A stretch of 64,000 nt of DNA from Strongylocentrotus purpuratus (lineage: Eukaryota; Echinodermata; Echinoidea; Camarodonta; Strongylocentrotidae). The DNA lies in assembly GCF_000002235.5 (NCBI RefSeq), contig NW_022145615.1, positions 28,260,921 through 28,324,920 of the forward strand, read 5' to 3'. The notes under the pieces were generated by a model. It made no database searches, was not told the DNA's origin, and saw only the letters and a program-made list of their open reading frames with translations. The translations under genes were made by a program, and so were the position numbers. Positions 43,101 through 56,900 of the stretch are shown here, piece by piece (the stretch's first letter is position 1; every line of letters begins with the position of its first letter).

Positions 43101-43487
43101 TAATGGCGATTGCGATATACATTTATTTTCAAGTAACCCATAACACGTTAAAAGGGATTGAATGAAAAATGTAAATCTTAGAACGATTGCAAAACAAAAT
43201 AAACTCGAAATAGCACGAACGATGTTTACAACAACAATACATATCACAAATAATAACATTGAAAAATCAACTTCGTAAAGACAGTAATAATATTGATGGA
43301 GGCTGACGAACTTCAAATTTCCACTCTATAAATCTACCAACGAGCCAAAGTTGCGACTCAGTCTATTTATAATTGAAATTATAAATACTACAACATATAG
43401 ACCCACATCACGAATTCACCGGTGGCTGCAGCCTCTACACCTCTCCCCCAAGCCTTGTTAGACTAAGGCCGTAAGGGGGGGGGGGGG

Positions 43488-43930
43488 GGTAAATATTAGA
43501 TGGTAATCGTCCTAGATGATAAGACTTCTTCGTGGTTATTGTCCTAACATTGCTTAATGTCTGGGTAATTATTGTCCCAGATCACTAATCTTGTAGATTA
43601 GACGGCAGTAATTCTCGATGGGGGAACCGTCAAGATAGTAATTATCCTAAATTGACTAAACTTTGGGTGATAATAATTGTCCTAGATGGGTATTTGTTTT
43701 CATTGTTAAAGTCTTAGATAGTTAGATGGATATATATCTGGCAAGTAATTGTCCTCGATTTGGTTAGGTGGGTAACTTTCTGTATCGTATTTCTCTAGGA
43801 GGTTCCTTGACGAGTAAATAGTTCTTGTTTGCCTTGTAAACTTGTATGGATGCTTTTGGCCTAGTTGTGTAAATGTCTAGGTCTGGTGGTTTTTGTTGTT
43901 GTCGGGTAACTTTGTTTTGGGTGTGTGCCC
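43488..43930 (+). repeat. Degenerate minisatellite, core taattgtcctagat
   Basis: The core recurs in diverged form at intervals of roughly 40-60 bp (ggtaatcgtcctagatg, ggttattgtccta, gtaattattgtcccagat, taattatcctaaat, taattgtcctagatggg, aagtaattgtcctcgat). It is preceded by a 12-G run. No coding. Confidence 0.75.
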
Positions 43931-44603
43931 AGGGATGGTGCTCAGGAATTTACTTATTTTTTAGCAATCCTGAAAAACAATAAAGGTTCTGCTATATATA
44001 GGACTTGCATTTCAATACGGGCCTTAGGCTATATGGCCTGGAATTACTGTTTCTCAACATACTCGAGTGCCTAGCATTTTGAGTTTATTCAAACTAATGA
44101 ACATGGGCTATTTATTGTATTCCCATGGTTATCCATAATTTAACAAGGCCGTTAGCTTAGTAATCTTATCTCGTTCTTTCGTCCCCCGGTGTCTGATATC
44201 ACATCGTCAACGAGGGGAAAATCAGAGGGGAAAACGGAGGGGAATTTAATCGCATAGATTGATGAAATGATTGAGGAAACTAACACAGATAATCTTTCTT
44301 CTGACTCCTCGAGGGTCTTTCCTATCCGTCAGCACTGCCGGTTTATTTTTAAAACTCTTATTGTGATTTTAAGAAAACGAACTTGAGGAACAAGGCAATA
44401 GGGACAAAGAGTCACCCGTACCGTAGTAAGAAGGGAGAGTTATGGATTGCATAAAGGCAATGACCGGAGGTGAATAAGAAATACAGCTACATCTAAAGTA
44501 GATGTGGACATGGTTTTGGCGTAGCTACGGGTGTATTTGTGACACGTGCCCCCTCACAACGAAATAGCTATAAGGGAAAGAAATAAAGTACCAGAGAAGA
44601 GAG

Positions 44604-44643
<40 letters not shown>

Positions 44644-44990
44644 AGAGGGAAGGGAACGTGGAAAGAAGATGCCTCGGCCCCTCTTATATTACAAGCTACT
44701 TTGTGAAGTACTTTGTGAAGTATATAAAGACAAGCTTGAAGGAATCCTTGGAGATTGAATCTGAGAGCCATCAATTAAGAGCTTTAGAAGCGTGGTTTAA
44801 CGTGGTTTATTCTTTAAATGTTCTTCTTCCTCAGGCTATTATCACAGACAGTGTCATTGGAATATGCACATACGCTTAAACGGAGCCTGTCTACTATATT
44901 AAAATAAAGGAATTCATCAAAAGAAGTGAGGAAATGTGTTTTTTCCGACTGCAAATTGACAGAATGATATGGTTTGCTGCAACACACAAG
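43931..44990. other. Gene-free region with (GA)n
   Basis: (GA)n at 44600-44641. No exon recognised; the ORFs overlapping the tract are low complexity. Confidence 0.6.
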
Positions 44991-45000
44991 TCACAGTAAC

Positions 45001-45286
45001 CAGGGCCCTGGGAACGATTTTTTCACTGGGGCTGCTGAGATATATATACTGCGAAATTTTCGCAACGACTCAGCTAACCGCTGAATAAGCGGGGGGGGGG
45101 GGGGGATGGGTCACCAATTACCACAATTTTTTTTTGTGTGTGACAATTTTGTAAACGAAGCATATAATGCTATACATTAAATATATAATACCAAACAAAA
45201 TTGCAGGGGATGCTGTGCCCCCCCCCCCCTGGAAAAAATCCGGGGGTGCTGCAGCACCCCCAGCACCCCCGCTTCCCAGGGCCATG
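45001..45286. mobile_element. hAT MITE, complete, with perfect 8-bp target duplication
   Basis: ACAGTAAC is present at both 44993-45000 and 45287-45294. The 286-bp unit has ends CAGGGCCCTGGGAA and TTCCCAGGGCCATG, inverted with one mismatch. Ends starting CA and an 8-bp duplication are hAT hallmarks. The interior has a G run (about 45091-45104), a C run (about 45221) and a small palindrome (gggggtgctgcagcaccccc). No transposase. Confidence 0.92.
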
Positions 45287-45294
45287 ACAGTAAC

Positions 45295-46206
45295 CCTATA
45301 TTTAATGATCGCAATTACAGTATTTTCGCAAAACACTGCTAAGGACAAAAACATAGAGTTAAAAGTTCCTCTAGCTTTCTTATATGAGACACTATTTATA
45401 CCCTCCTTTCTTGAGAACATAATCTTCGTGTCCTATAAGTACTTGACAAATCTCGTGAAATTTGACACTTTTGTTTATTTTCCCGTTTCCTCTACCCCTC
45501 AGTTTGAACCCCATTCCCGTTAAGAAAAGTGTCAACAGGGGGAGTGGGAGGGGGAGGGGGTTGTACTTGTGTAATCTCTTTGTGACAATCATTCGGCCTA
45601 GATGTAGCAGGTGATTTTGTGGGGGCATCCCTTCAACGGGAGAAGAAATATGATTGTAGTTACTTACTTTGCAATATTTCAATCACGGGATTCATGGAAA
45701 AGTGTCTATCAAATTCTTTTTTGTTTTGGTAACAGATATGCAACTGATTGTCAAAGACAGAGGGCGTCTTGTTATCAACCGATATAAAGGGTAACATGAT
45801 TGGTTGGACACATCATGATTACGTGACAATGACGTGGTATGACGCTATATCACGTGAGTATCACATGCCTGATTAAAGGCAAGCCAGATAACTTGTAATT
45901 GGCATTCATAAAACTAGCAATTAAGGATTGAAACTAGCATTTGAAGGAGTCATTGTGAAACAATGAAAGAGTGTAATGAATGTCGGATAACTGTGTAATT
46001 ATCATAATATGCTTTTAAAACAAGAGAATCGCCTTTTTACCAAGTCAGTCATACATGTGCAATTATATGATTGCTTCTTTCTTGTTTTAGCTTTATTAAA
46101 TAAAGTAGCCTGTGGAGGGCTGAATATCAGTATAACAAATATTATATATACTTTTAAAAATCTCGCAACTCTCTCTTTTGTCCGGCTCTTTTAATTGATG
46201 TTCAAC

Positions 46207-46248
<42 letters not shown>

Positions 46249-47860
46249 ATCTTGCTCTGTCTCTATCTCTCGCATTTCTATTTAGATTGTATGTACTCAT
46301 GTTTCATAACATTATGTACAAATATGATAACATCCTAATTATAAATGACTAGGTGTTTGTGGCCGGTACTCACTAGTGTACGCTATGTAGTTAATCAAAG
46401 CGATTTTCTTCTTTAAATTTGAAGTTATTCGTTTCATATTCACACCGTTAGAACCGAAGAAATTATTCCATGCCGTATCAGTAATTTAAGCCTGATAATT
46501 ATATTCAAAAAATAAAAACTCGATAAGTTAAAAACTAAACTGTATAGTCTTCACAGTTCTTGTCAGTTCGATATTTTGAAAGAAGGTTGGTAAATTAAAC
46601 AAAGAATTTTTTACAGTGCATTAAAGAACCGATCCATGAACCATTACTTCACATTATCTCTACCACCCAACATAACCCCTTTTCTTCTTTTCGTTATTGT
46701 GCTTTTAAACAAATATAAATCCCAGTATACGGCAGAATTCTTTCGGCAAATCAATAACACGAAACGGCACCGGAAGAGGGAAAGGAACAATTCTCTCGTT
46801 TTCTTTTAGTTCCTTGTTGCGAAATTACTTAGAAAAAAGAAGGGGCCTGTATAATTGCGCGTCTCTGATTTTCGTCTCAATTTACTCGTTGGTTATTTAT
46901 GTCATTGACCAGATGCCGTAGCACTGAATATACAAAAATAAAAGAAGAATATGTTCACTGAAAGAAAAGATTTCAAGTAAGTGTAGTCATGTTCATTAAT
47001 TCTAGAAACACCAAGCTTTCGAAGAAGTCCGAAGTGTTTTAAATGATTCATTTGTTTGAGTTACGTGTACTGTCTTGTATTGTTTTAATTCACATTTCGA
47101 TTTTTTTTTTCTTTCTCCTTATGGATATTCTTTACACCTACCTTTAATGGTCACCACATTCTCACAACTAACCTACACCGTGCCCCCCTAAGGTGTGTTC
47201 GAAAATGTGAATGACTCAATTAGGAGCAAAACGAAAAATCGATTTATTGTTGTGATGGAAATTCACCGTTGAGCACCTGAGACTTGAGGCCATGACCTGG
47301 AAGAAAAACTGGGTACCAAGCGGTCAATTTAGATTCCCTTCAACGCCATGAGTTCGCATTGCCACGTTCTTGCGCGCGCAACGTGGTAAATGCGTTTGAG
47401 AGTTACGAACGCGCTTTGATTTGCCTGTAGGTGAGTGGGAGTTACATCATTGATTGTTGTAATAGAATTGCATGTAAATGACACACGGAATAATGGGAAG
47501 AGGGCCTCAAAACTTTGCACCGGATGTAGGCTGGAACGTGCTAACCAAGGTGATCTAATTTAGATGGAAACTTTGCCTCTATTCACATCGAATTTCTATT
47601 GAAATTTCACTTTTCAGAGGGAGATGGGAATATGTGATTCTTGGGACGTAGGCGTGTGTGCGCGTGTGTGGTGGTGATGAGCACTGGACAAAATTCAAAA
47701 TTTAGAGTGTTGGACTCGATAGGCAGGTACCTGTTTTCGTAATTAGGGGGTGCGGAATAATTCCAAAGAGTTTTTCAGACTTCTTATATATACGAGGAAA
47801 AATATTAATGAATAAATAAATAAGAAATAAGGAGACACTTGTTTATAAACATGGCTATTT
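45295..47860. other. Gene-free region with (CT)n
   Basis: (CT)n at 46207-46245. 45830-45870 has clustered acgtg words (attacgtgac, atgacgtgg, tatcacgtgag). 47360-47386 has a CpG dyad with centre TTGCGCGCGCAA. No coding exon seen. Confidence 0.55.
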
Positions 47861-47864
47861 CCGT

Positions 47865-48132
47865 TTGAAAATTATATATTGCAACTACATATTCTGAGAT
47901 TTTCATGGTCGCAGCTACAATTGTATGGCCGTAAGCGCTATTTGAAATTTATCAAAATTTACCGGGAGCACCGGTAAATTTTGATATTCAATTTTACTCG
48001 AAATCAGAAGTGTTTTAGGGGCTAAATTTTCTAATGCTTATAATACATCCAAATAGGAATCCAAAGATATCAAAATTGTAAAGAATCACTATCCACCCAA
48101 TTTTCAAAATTTCCCAAAATGTTGTATCACCT
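47865..48132. mobile_element. One-ended copy of TTAA MITE family A
   Basis: On the minus strand it runs from TTAA (48133-48136) through AGGTGATACAACATTTTGGG and aligns with 14710-14975 at about 85% (shared gtggatagtgattctttaca, tagcccctaaaacacttctg, gctgcgaccatgaaaatctc). Similarity stops near 47865, so the other end is lost. Confidence 0.85.
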
Positions 48133-48136
48133 TTAA

Positions 48137-50620
48137 TTTGTCGATGGATGAGTTCAAAGTGGTGTGCGAAGTGTAGAGTGGGCGTGGCAGGAGCCAAGAT
48201 GTGAAGTGGAAGAAGGTGCAAGGAGAAGATGATCGAAGTGGTGATCACTGAGATGGAATGAAGAAAAAACAAAATAGAACAGAACAAGAAAGTAATTGGA
48301 AATAATTATGTTTCCAAGAAATTCAGTGTTGGATGGGTAAAACCATGAACCTAGTACTAAGAATGGAGGGGTCACTAGAATCGTGGGGGGGGGGGGGGTG
48401 ATAACCGACTTAATAGTAGGATGAAATCCGAATTAACAACGGCACTTATTATGGTTCTTATATATCTTATCGTATTTTTACATTCCCTGTTCCCCTTTCC
48501 CTTCCCCTTTCTTTCCTTTTCTTTTTTTAATTTCACCATACGATTTAGACGGTATCGTGACTCCCTTGAAATTTTAGCGTTAACGCCATGTAAAACAAAT
48601 ACATAATGAAATCTAAGATCCGTTGAAATTGCCGTACCCCACCCTAATTCTAACGTGTTCAATTTGCGGCTATTGACATGCTTGATGATATAATGTTTCT
48701 TAATGCTTCCGGAGTCAGAATTCAATAAATGTATAAAAACAAGTAAGATAGATGTTCATGTACTGATTCTCGGAAAATGCCATTTCAGGCGTATATTATA
48801 GACGCTAAAAATTTGAACTCTTTAGCGTTCAACAAAAGACTGACCAAATTCATTTCTCAGTCACAAAGACGAGTCCGACATCAAACTGACATATATTTCC
48901 CGTTATTTATTGTTGGCAATTTGAAACTAGATTTTGTAGAGCCACTTCTAAAGAACCACTTCAAAAGTTTCAAGTTAATTGACGTTGCTGTCCGCTTCGG
49001 TTACACATTCGATCCTATCATATTTACACACTTTTGTTGATGAAGGGATAAAATATCTTCACGTAGGTCTTATGAATTTCATGAAAAATAGTGTACGGTA
49101 TTTCAGCGTACAAGTAGGTATAGCACACCAAAAATAACTACAACGAACACATGTTATTTGATGGTTGCAAATGATCAAGCTTTATGAAAGCTTCAAAAAT
49201 CAAAAAACAGAATTGAAATCGGTCAATGCGTTGTGATTTTATACCATTTTTTTGATATCGCAAAATTACAGAAAAATCTGCCAGAAATGGCCAAAAATGG
49301 CATAATTCGACAAAGTTGACAACTTAATTCATCACTTTCTTGGACACAAGTAATAAATTAAATTATCAGACACTAAAATATCATCTTTGTGGTATAAATT
49401 ACAAAAAAGAGAATTCATATATCTATTACAGTTTTGAAAACAGAAGCCCGCAACAAAATAAGTAATTTTTGCCATTTTTGCGAATCTGCAGATATGAAAA
49501 AGTTGTGAAAATAACTAAGTCCGCCTAATTAATATGCGCATATGTAATCAAATCAAAACCGAACATGATACATCAGTGAAGCCTATGTATATCAGACAGG
49601 TATGGAAATATATTTCATTTGAAGAAAAAAAATCATGAATATTCATCAAATATGCAAATTAGGTCATTTCAGCTATTTATATATTCGCGCACTCATTATG
49701 CAAATTAGGAAAGTCAAACTGTTTATTTGGGGGGCATTTTTTAAATCATATTATTCATAGATCATATTTACACCAAATATTAACATTAAATTCCAAATAT
49801 TTTTGCAATGCCAATAAAATATGGCGATGGAAATTACTTGGATCACCGTCACAGTTATTTCCTCATGTGTTTCACAAATTATTAAAAAAAACCCGATCAT
49901 ATCATAAGAATTTGTAGATCTTCAGTTACATCACAGTATATTTGCCTATTTAAAAGATGTCAGATTTGAGGATTTATGACGATTTTCCGAGAAACCATTA
50001 AACAGGCTATAACATCCCACAGGGACTAAATTTTTGAGTAACAAAAGCTTTGGTGATCTTAGTACAGTTGTTGTAAATAACAAATTGATTTAATGAGTGA
50101 AACACATGAGGATATTGCATTTTTGTAGGGGAGTTTTATACATTGAGGTGCATTTTTTTCACCACGCAGAATAGCAGCGCGAGTCAATGGGCGATCAGCG
50201 GGCCATGTCACACATGGCTGAAAAGACAATATTCTAATTAAATAATTAACATACTTCCCACATGCCTATAACAATGAAACTACACAGAATTGTAGCTTGA
50301 AATATATTTGAAATACAAATTTAAAAATATTGTTTAGTTTTTTTGAAATACATTTTTAAAAATTGCTATTTCTACCAACTGACTGCTGCTGTGTGTGTGT
50401 GTGTGTGTGTGTGTTCGCTGGGCAGACTGTTTGCACAGGCAGTGTGATCACCCTAGTATAAGTCATTTTTTCTCAAAAGGTCCTATCTGTGAGCTTATGC
50501 TAAAAGTTAAGTTCAACATGAACATGATGACACACTTGCTAGCTTAATAGATTTTAAAAATGATCTTGCCAAATGATATCATACTGTTTTATCATGTTCA
50601 TTACGAATATCACTGCGGTA
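48137..50620. other. AT-rich gene-free region
   Basis: No gene seen. Poly-G lies at about 48385-48398 and (GT)n at 50389-50414. cctcatgtgtttcac (49861-49875) and its inverse gtgaaacacatgagg (near 50098-50112) are about 225 bp apart and could be ends of a further fold-back element. The rest is AT-rich. Confidence 0.55.
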
Positions 50621-50629
50621 GCGTCTTAA

Positions 50630-51085
50630 AGATACTATGTCCCTTTTGCAGCCAACCTCAAATTCTGTAGAAATTTGCAGGAATTTTGAATATGTCATGT
50701 ATGTCTTATCTGTGAAATTTAAACGTTAGCAGTGTCCTAATATGCAAATTATACAAGGAAACCCGTTTACTTGCTAGTTTTCACTCTCATACACTATTGT
50801 CAGTATTGAGTGACTGACTGGCTTTTTTCTTCTTCTTTGGTAATAACATACATAAAATGAGCTGTAAAGGATTTGTCTACATCAATAACCCACTTCTTGT
50901 AATTGCCAAAATTAAACTGATTGAATCTTTGCGCAGCATAAAATGTACGACCATGCGGTACAATGGTCTGAAAATCAAGACTATTACTTATTTTGTTAAG
51001 GGGAGTTCTAAATTAGTATTATCTTTCAAATGCCATTGGAATTTAACCTTTTCATTGTTGGGCCTGCAAATGGGACATAGTACCT
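50630..51085. mobile_element. TTAA-flanked MITE (family B), complete
   Basis: TTAA at 50626-50629 and 51086-51089 flank a 456-bp unit. The left end AGATACTATGTCCCTTTTGC and the right end (complement) AGGTACTATGTCCCATTTGC are inverted with two mismatches. The interior shows no transposase; the small plus-strand frame at 50857-51117 runs through the right terminus and is not a gene. Confidence 0.88.
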
Positions 51086-51089
51086 TTAA

Positions 51090-52469
51090 TACGCTAAAAA
51101 TGAAGAAAAATCGATAAATAGAAAAGGTTATACGAAAAATATTCCTTAGCCTTTACCGTTTACCTGTGCCCGAGAAGGGGATGAGCGAATCTAATTACCA
51201 TATGCCACTTGTCTCGCTTCCTGGTATGACTGATAGGGATGTGCCGATGGGCTACCGAGGGAAAACCCCTACTCTTGTAATAAGACTAAAGGCATCGTTT
51301 AAAATGTTAAATCTGAGATGCATGGCCCTACGTACTATCAGCGTCTGTGATATGGTGTATCATTGGAGCCGTAGCGAATTGCGCTTCAAAATGATCATGA
51401 AGTGCCTCAAAAAAGTAAAAGTCTTTGAGTGACCAGTTTTACCGTGGTCATTTTCCTCAATAGACTGTAATGTTACAAAAACCGTTATGAAAACGGAAAA
51501 TTTGATTTCGATTTCCAATCATAAATATCCTGATAATCAAACAGGTCTGTAAAAGTCTCGGGGCTTCTGATTGACCTAAACGTTTGCAGCATGGGCTAAA
51601 TCCACGATATTGTTTTAGAATTTGAGACAAACATACCCAATCACTTTAAGAGTGCCGTCGGTTTTAACGCGCGTATGACTCTTCTACGCCATCCTGAGAC
51701 CTCCATTTCACCATGGAGCTATAAGAAATTAAACGTTCTATTTGAGGGACCGCGTTTTTTTTTTCTCAATTGTAATCTATAGTCTGCGTGTATGGTATAG
51801 GGAAGGGGCACGTTAACACAATAACAAAGACTTCAATCATTCACCTGAGCTGGATTCGATACCTCCATATTTGTTCCTACATTTAGACGATCTATATCAA
51901 GGCATGCAGCCACTTCGCATCCATTTAATCCATCTATTCCCCGTAAAGGTTTTAAAATATTATATTCGTAAAAAGGTCCATGTTCTTCTGTTAAGTAGTT
52001 TATTAAGGCACCGGAGCTAAATATAGATTAATCTCGCAATTGATGTAAACTCTTATTTAAATGGAAAAGAAAACAGTGCATTAAATTTACCTTGTATGGA
52101 ACCGCGGGCTAACAGACGCATTACGAACACATTAGTTCTGGGTAATCTACGAAAGATAACACAGCTAATGCATATACCAGCTATTACTAAGAAAACATGT
52201 GACTTGAGGCTAGATATAGGCTCACAGCGGCGAATAGAAGGAAATATCTTTATTTTTACATACTTTTCGTTTTATCAGGGTGCGAACGGAAATCCAGACT
52301 TTAGTACATTTATGATGCGACTGTATAAGGAAAGTGCGAAAAAAAGAACCACGGAACTAGACCAACATGACCAAAGGCCATGTGAGTTGCTTAGCTTGTG
52401 CATTTTTTTTTCATCTGGAACTCACATGCTCAGAAGAGAGAGAGAGGGGGGAGAAAGGGAATGAAAGAA

Positions 52470-52509
<40 letters not shown>

Positions 52510-53785
52510 AGAGAGAGAGAGAGGAGAGAAAGAGATGGATATTAGATAGATAGAATGAGAGAGACAGACAAACACACACAGAGAGAGAAGAAAGACTGCC
52601 AAAGTGATAGAGAGAGAGAAACAAGAGACAAGTAAAAGGAAGTTGGAATGGTTTACGAAATTCAACCCACAATCATCCATCATACTAAAACGTCTTTGAA
52701 TTGTCATCATGAATCTAAACATTACCTTGTCAATATTTTCCTCTGACATTTCCTTTTTGTCAAAACTTTTATAAAAAACAATTAATTACAAATTTCAGAT
52801 AAAAAAAACAGTGCAACATGGCTTAGGATTATTATAGTGGTTTTCGTAGAATAAATTTTAAGTCAAATTCTGACCATAAAGTTAGAAGACTTATGATCAA
52901 TAACACATATCTTGACAGGATCTTGGTATTCAGTATGTAGTCAGAACATGAACGCCGATAAAACAAAACTGTAAAATATACAAAATATTTCATTACTGTC
53001 GTGAAAAATGGAAAAAGACGTAAATCTATGACAAACTTCGTCACTATTTACACAGATTCAACTTTTTTTTTTATTAAGAATGATTCCCATTTACAAGCCA
53101 TTATTTTTTTTAAAAAGAGTGTGGACAAAAGATAACAAAAACAAAACAAAAACTTCTTTAGTTAGTTCACATTTGCCAAAAAATGTATATTATTGAATTC
53201 TTCAAACTTTAACTTTTCCTGACAGAGGGTTGTCACTTTTGTCTTTTTTTTTTTTAAATAAACATTTTATATTTTTGAAATAAATGTAATCTGTAATATT
53301 TTCAATATGTCCTCATTCTCAGTGCAGAAATATATGTGCAAGTATGAAACACTTTTTTAACTACACCATTATGTTGATCTATGATTTCCGTTTTATTCGA
53401 CAAAATACAGTAACCGTGTCGCCATACGACTTTTGTATTCCATTCGTCTCTTCGAATATTTTTTCTTGTTTTTTCTGGATAAAAGACACTTGTGTATGGG
53501 GGCGAGTGTCGAAAATTGATTGAACGTATCGACGTTCTTGATGACTTTAAAAATATCTTCCGGCATGAAGACTCATTGAAAACTTCTTCAACTGCAGGCG
53601 AAATAGATTCAAGTTATCCAAACAAAATTACCCAGTGTCATTCTGCTTGTTCAGCTTGAACTCATTCTACGGGGATGATAGATTGCAAATTAGAAATAAA
53701 ACGTTTTTCTTGGTGAATAGTGGGCTGGTTTCAAGAATCTCTTCTCGGTTTGTTGTCTGTTTGATCTCCTCTTATCCCGGTGTCA
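51090..53785. other. Gene-free region with a purine-rich microsatellite
   Basis: No exon recognised. (GA)n with variants at 52434-52620. Ser-Leu and Arg-Glu frames are shadows. Otherwise AT-rich. Confidence 0.6.
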
Positions 53786-53960
53786 CATTTGTCTCTCTTG
53801 AGCCGTCGAGCTATCGAGCTGTGGGAGACGAAGGAAAGGCGCGCGATGAGCGACCACAAACCGGCAGTGCCAGCCAATGAAGTGGACATAAAGTCTCGAA
53901 GAGCTCACGAGTGTTGTTGGGAGGGAACTGCCGAGAGATGGCGGCTTTAAAGGTGATTAC
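53786..53960 (+). promoter_or_regulatory. CpG-rich patch, possible promoter and first exon
   Basis: This 175-bp stretch is much more GC/CpG-rich than its surroundings (gagccgtcgagctatcgagc, aaggcgcgcgatgagcgacc). It holds an ATG at 53846 (frame MSDHKPAVPANEVDIKSRRA, 34 codons) and a second ATG at 53938 in GAGAGATGGCGG, giving MAALK before a donor-like AAG|GTGATT at 53953. Either could start a plus-strand gene whose body lies far downstream. I do not recognise the peptide. Confidence 0.35.
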
Positions 53961-56900
53961 ACACATTTCCGAACAGTCCAGCCTTTTCTTTTTATGAGAC
54001 ATAATTATCACTCGAAGCAATAGAAATTCTGTATTAGGAAATATAAATAGACCGGTCCGCCGCTTCGGTTCTCTTAAATGAATTAAAAAACAAGCTTTTT
54101 ATTGGCTGTGTAGGCGCTTTATGCGATCTTGTATCGTTAAAAACTCTAAATAAAATAAATCTACAAATTAAAGAACTTTACAGTGCTTAAGAATCACCCT
54201 TCTCGGTTTGTCAACCTGTGCAAATAGCCAAAACTTCTTTTGTCAAATGGTTGCAGAGTATCACTATTTTTAGCTACACATTGCACTTGTGCCTTTTTAA
54301 GATCAACAAAGCCCACTCTATTAAACCTACCTTCTGACGCTAGGAGAAGAAGGACGTAAAACACAAGTGAATGATTAATGTACATTCCACGTCTACTTCA
54401 AGAGGTTAACCATTCGTTACTGTACAACGGAAACATAAATACGATACAGCTTTACACTACATGATCTAATTGACACACAATGTAGGCTAACTCGATTTAT
54501 TCGCTTTCTTACTATAAAGAGATTTGATTGATAGAGTGCGAGTGTTTTCTTGATCTACATGGGTTACATTAAAGATAATGTTAACGTGGTTAAGATATGG
54601 AAGGAAAGAACAGCAAAGGGTTTAGTAACATCGGTATTTTGATTATTATATTTTACAGGAGATTTTACAGGACTATCGGTGAGCATAATTAAATGTTAAA
54701 TCTTAAAGCATGCTTTGCTCTCAACTTGTAAACACTTATTGGTAATGAATTTTAGATAATGAAGAAGGGTTGCAGTTCAGTGTTGAAAACATAACAAAAT
54801 CTTTATAGGCATTCACTGAGTCAGCGGACGAAATTTTTATTCGGTTATTTCAAGTTGTAACTTTAATTGTATTTTGTATGTTGTAAGGGGTCAAATGGTT
54901 TCAGCACTTATCTATTGATAATTAAAACAGGATAAGAATTTCGACAGCGGCGCTATCAATGGCCATAGCTAAAGTCACGTGTCAAATGTTCTTCTTCAGT
55001 TGTTGCAAGTACTTTCGTCTTTAAACAACACGTTAATGATAGACCCCGTTAAGAGATATCGGTCCGTGTTTTATCTTGACGTGAATTTTGTACACAAATA
55101 ATGATAGATGATTTTCTCAGAGTGCGAAGAGAGCTTTCCGTATGTTGTGTTATTTTAATCGAATATCATCCCTTGAGAAATTTATATTTTGCTTCATTTA
55201 AAAGAGGCATTCCCTATTTTCAGGAATCATCGTTAAGGACAAGACCCTTTTAATCATTTTATAAGAGAACTAATTATTGAAATATTAGCTAGAGATTGAT
55301 AGAGGACTATCCTGGGTTATGCCACTCCTGTAAAATCCGTCTCTCATATGCCATTTCAATTGGAGGCATTTTTTACAAATCCTTAAATGTAATTGAAAGG
55401 GTCTTTGATGAGACAATAACGCAATACAAGGTGATCTTGCTCTTCTTTTTTATTTTACAGAAACCCCTTAATGCAAACTTTTCTTTTGGAATCCACTGTA
55501 TAAAGATAAGACCGATATTAAAGATAAAAGTAAGAGGTAAACTGGGACTACAAGTTACTACAAAGCATCTCAATTATATTTCACCTATTTTGAATGAAAG
55601 TAACCCACTCAACGATTTCACACACAAAATGCAGCATCTTCACGAAAGTCAATATCTTCATATTTATGAGAGAATTTTGTAATGTGCTTTATAGGGTCGA
55701 TCAAAACTGTGTATCAGCTTTAATATGACATTAAAGCCTTGTACCGCAATAAACATTGTATGTAAGCCCTAGATAGAGACATCATGAGAATGCATGGAAT
55801 TTATTCGCTGATGACAGATTAATGTAAGCTGCATTGGAATAAATGACCCAACAGGTCAGCTGTTAGCTATAAGGTGTCTAATGAAAATTATTGGCGAGTT
55901 CAATATGAATTGGTTATTAGTCTTTATTTACTTTATCAAAATGGGTATTGTCAGAACCCCTCAGATTTTACAATTTTGATAATCGGTACTGCGATGTCTG
56001 TCATCCTTAGAAGAAAAAAACATTTTTTTTAAAAATTTGTTTAAACAGAGTTTTAAAAAAAGTACGTTACAGTATAATAGTAATAATAGGGTGACAACAA
56101 TATAAAAGAAATGCAGCTTGAAAATCAACAGTAACCTTTATTGAATAGATCATTCAAGAGAAAAACATTTATTTGATACGGTTATAATATTTATGAAGGC
56201 AATGAAATGGGTGGCATGACATCACCATTTGTAAGTCATTAAAGTAAATATTGCTATGTATATAACTAAGAAACAATAGTATAACAGTTCTCTGTAAATG
56301 TAAATTAGTAAAAAAATAATGACTAATTCTTCTAAAACAAATAACGCATCCTATTTGTTGTTTAGGCCAAATTAGATTATATCTGATTCGCTACATAAAA
56401 GCAACGTTAAACTTTATAATGGGTTCCCATCTAATGAAGATAAAGAATAAATATAGGTTAGTTTTCATGACACCCCCTGTACAGGGTGTAAACAAAATCT
56501 GGTCTGTTAAGCTCATTCAGCACTGCTAATAACACGTAACGGGGCTACACCTCCCTGACGGTGTAACCCACGCATGGAAGAACGTATAGCTAAACGAACA
56601 TTTCTCTGATCGCGTGTTCAAGAAGTGAGGATGGACTATTAGAATTTCTTGTCATCGAACCCATAGATAAACGTTTATCAAGCTTCTTACAGAGGCAAAC
56701 TTCGGTAAGATATGTCAATAGGTGCTTTTATTAAAGAAAAAGAAAAACTCACTCCCTCCCTCTCACTCCCTGCTCTCCCATTTTTTTTTTTTTTTTGTAT
56801 TTGTATGCTGCTGATCATTATTGATATCCTAGTAGACTGATTTCTTTAGTCTGTGTTGGTGTCATTATACACACCTTTTGATACAGAAGCCTTGAAACGA

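Noticed and set aside
47360..47386. CpG dyad (ccacgtt...aacgtgg around ttgcgcgcgcaa) as an operator or origin
   Set aside because: A single short palindrome with no supporting context; could be chance.
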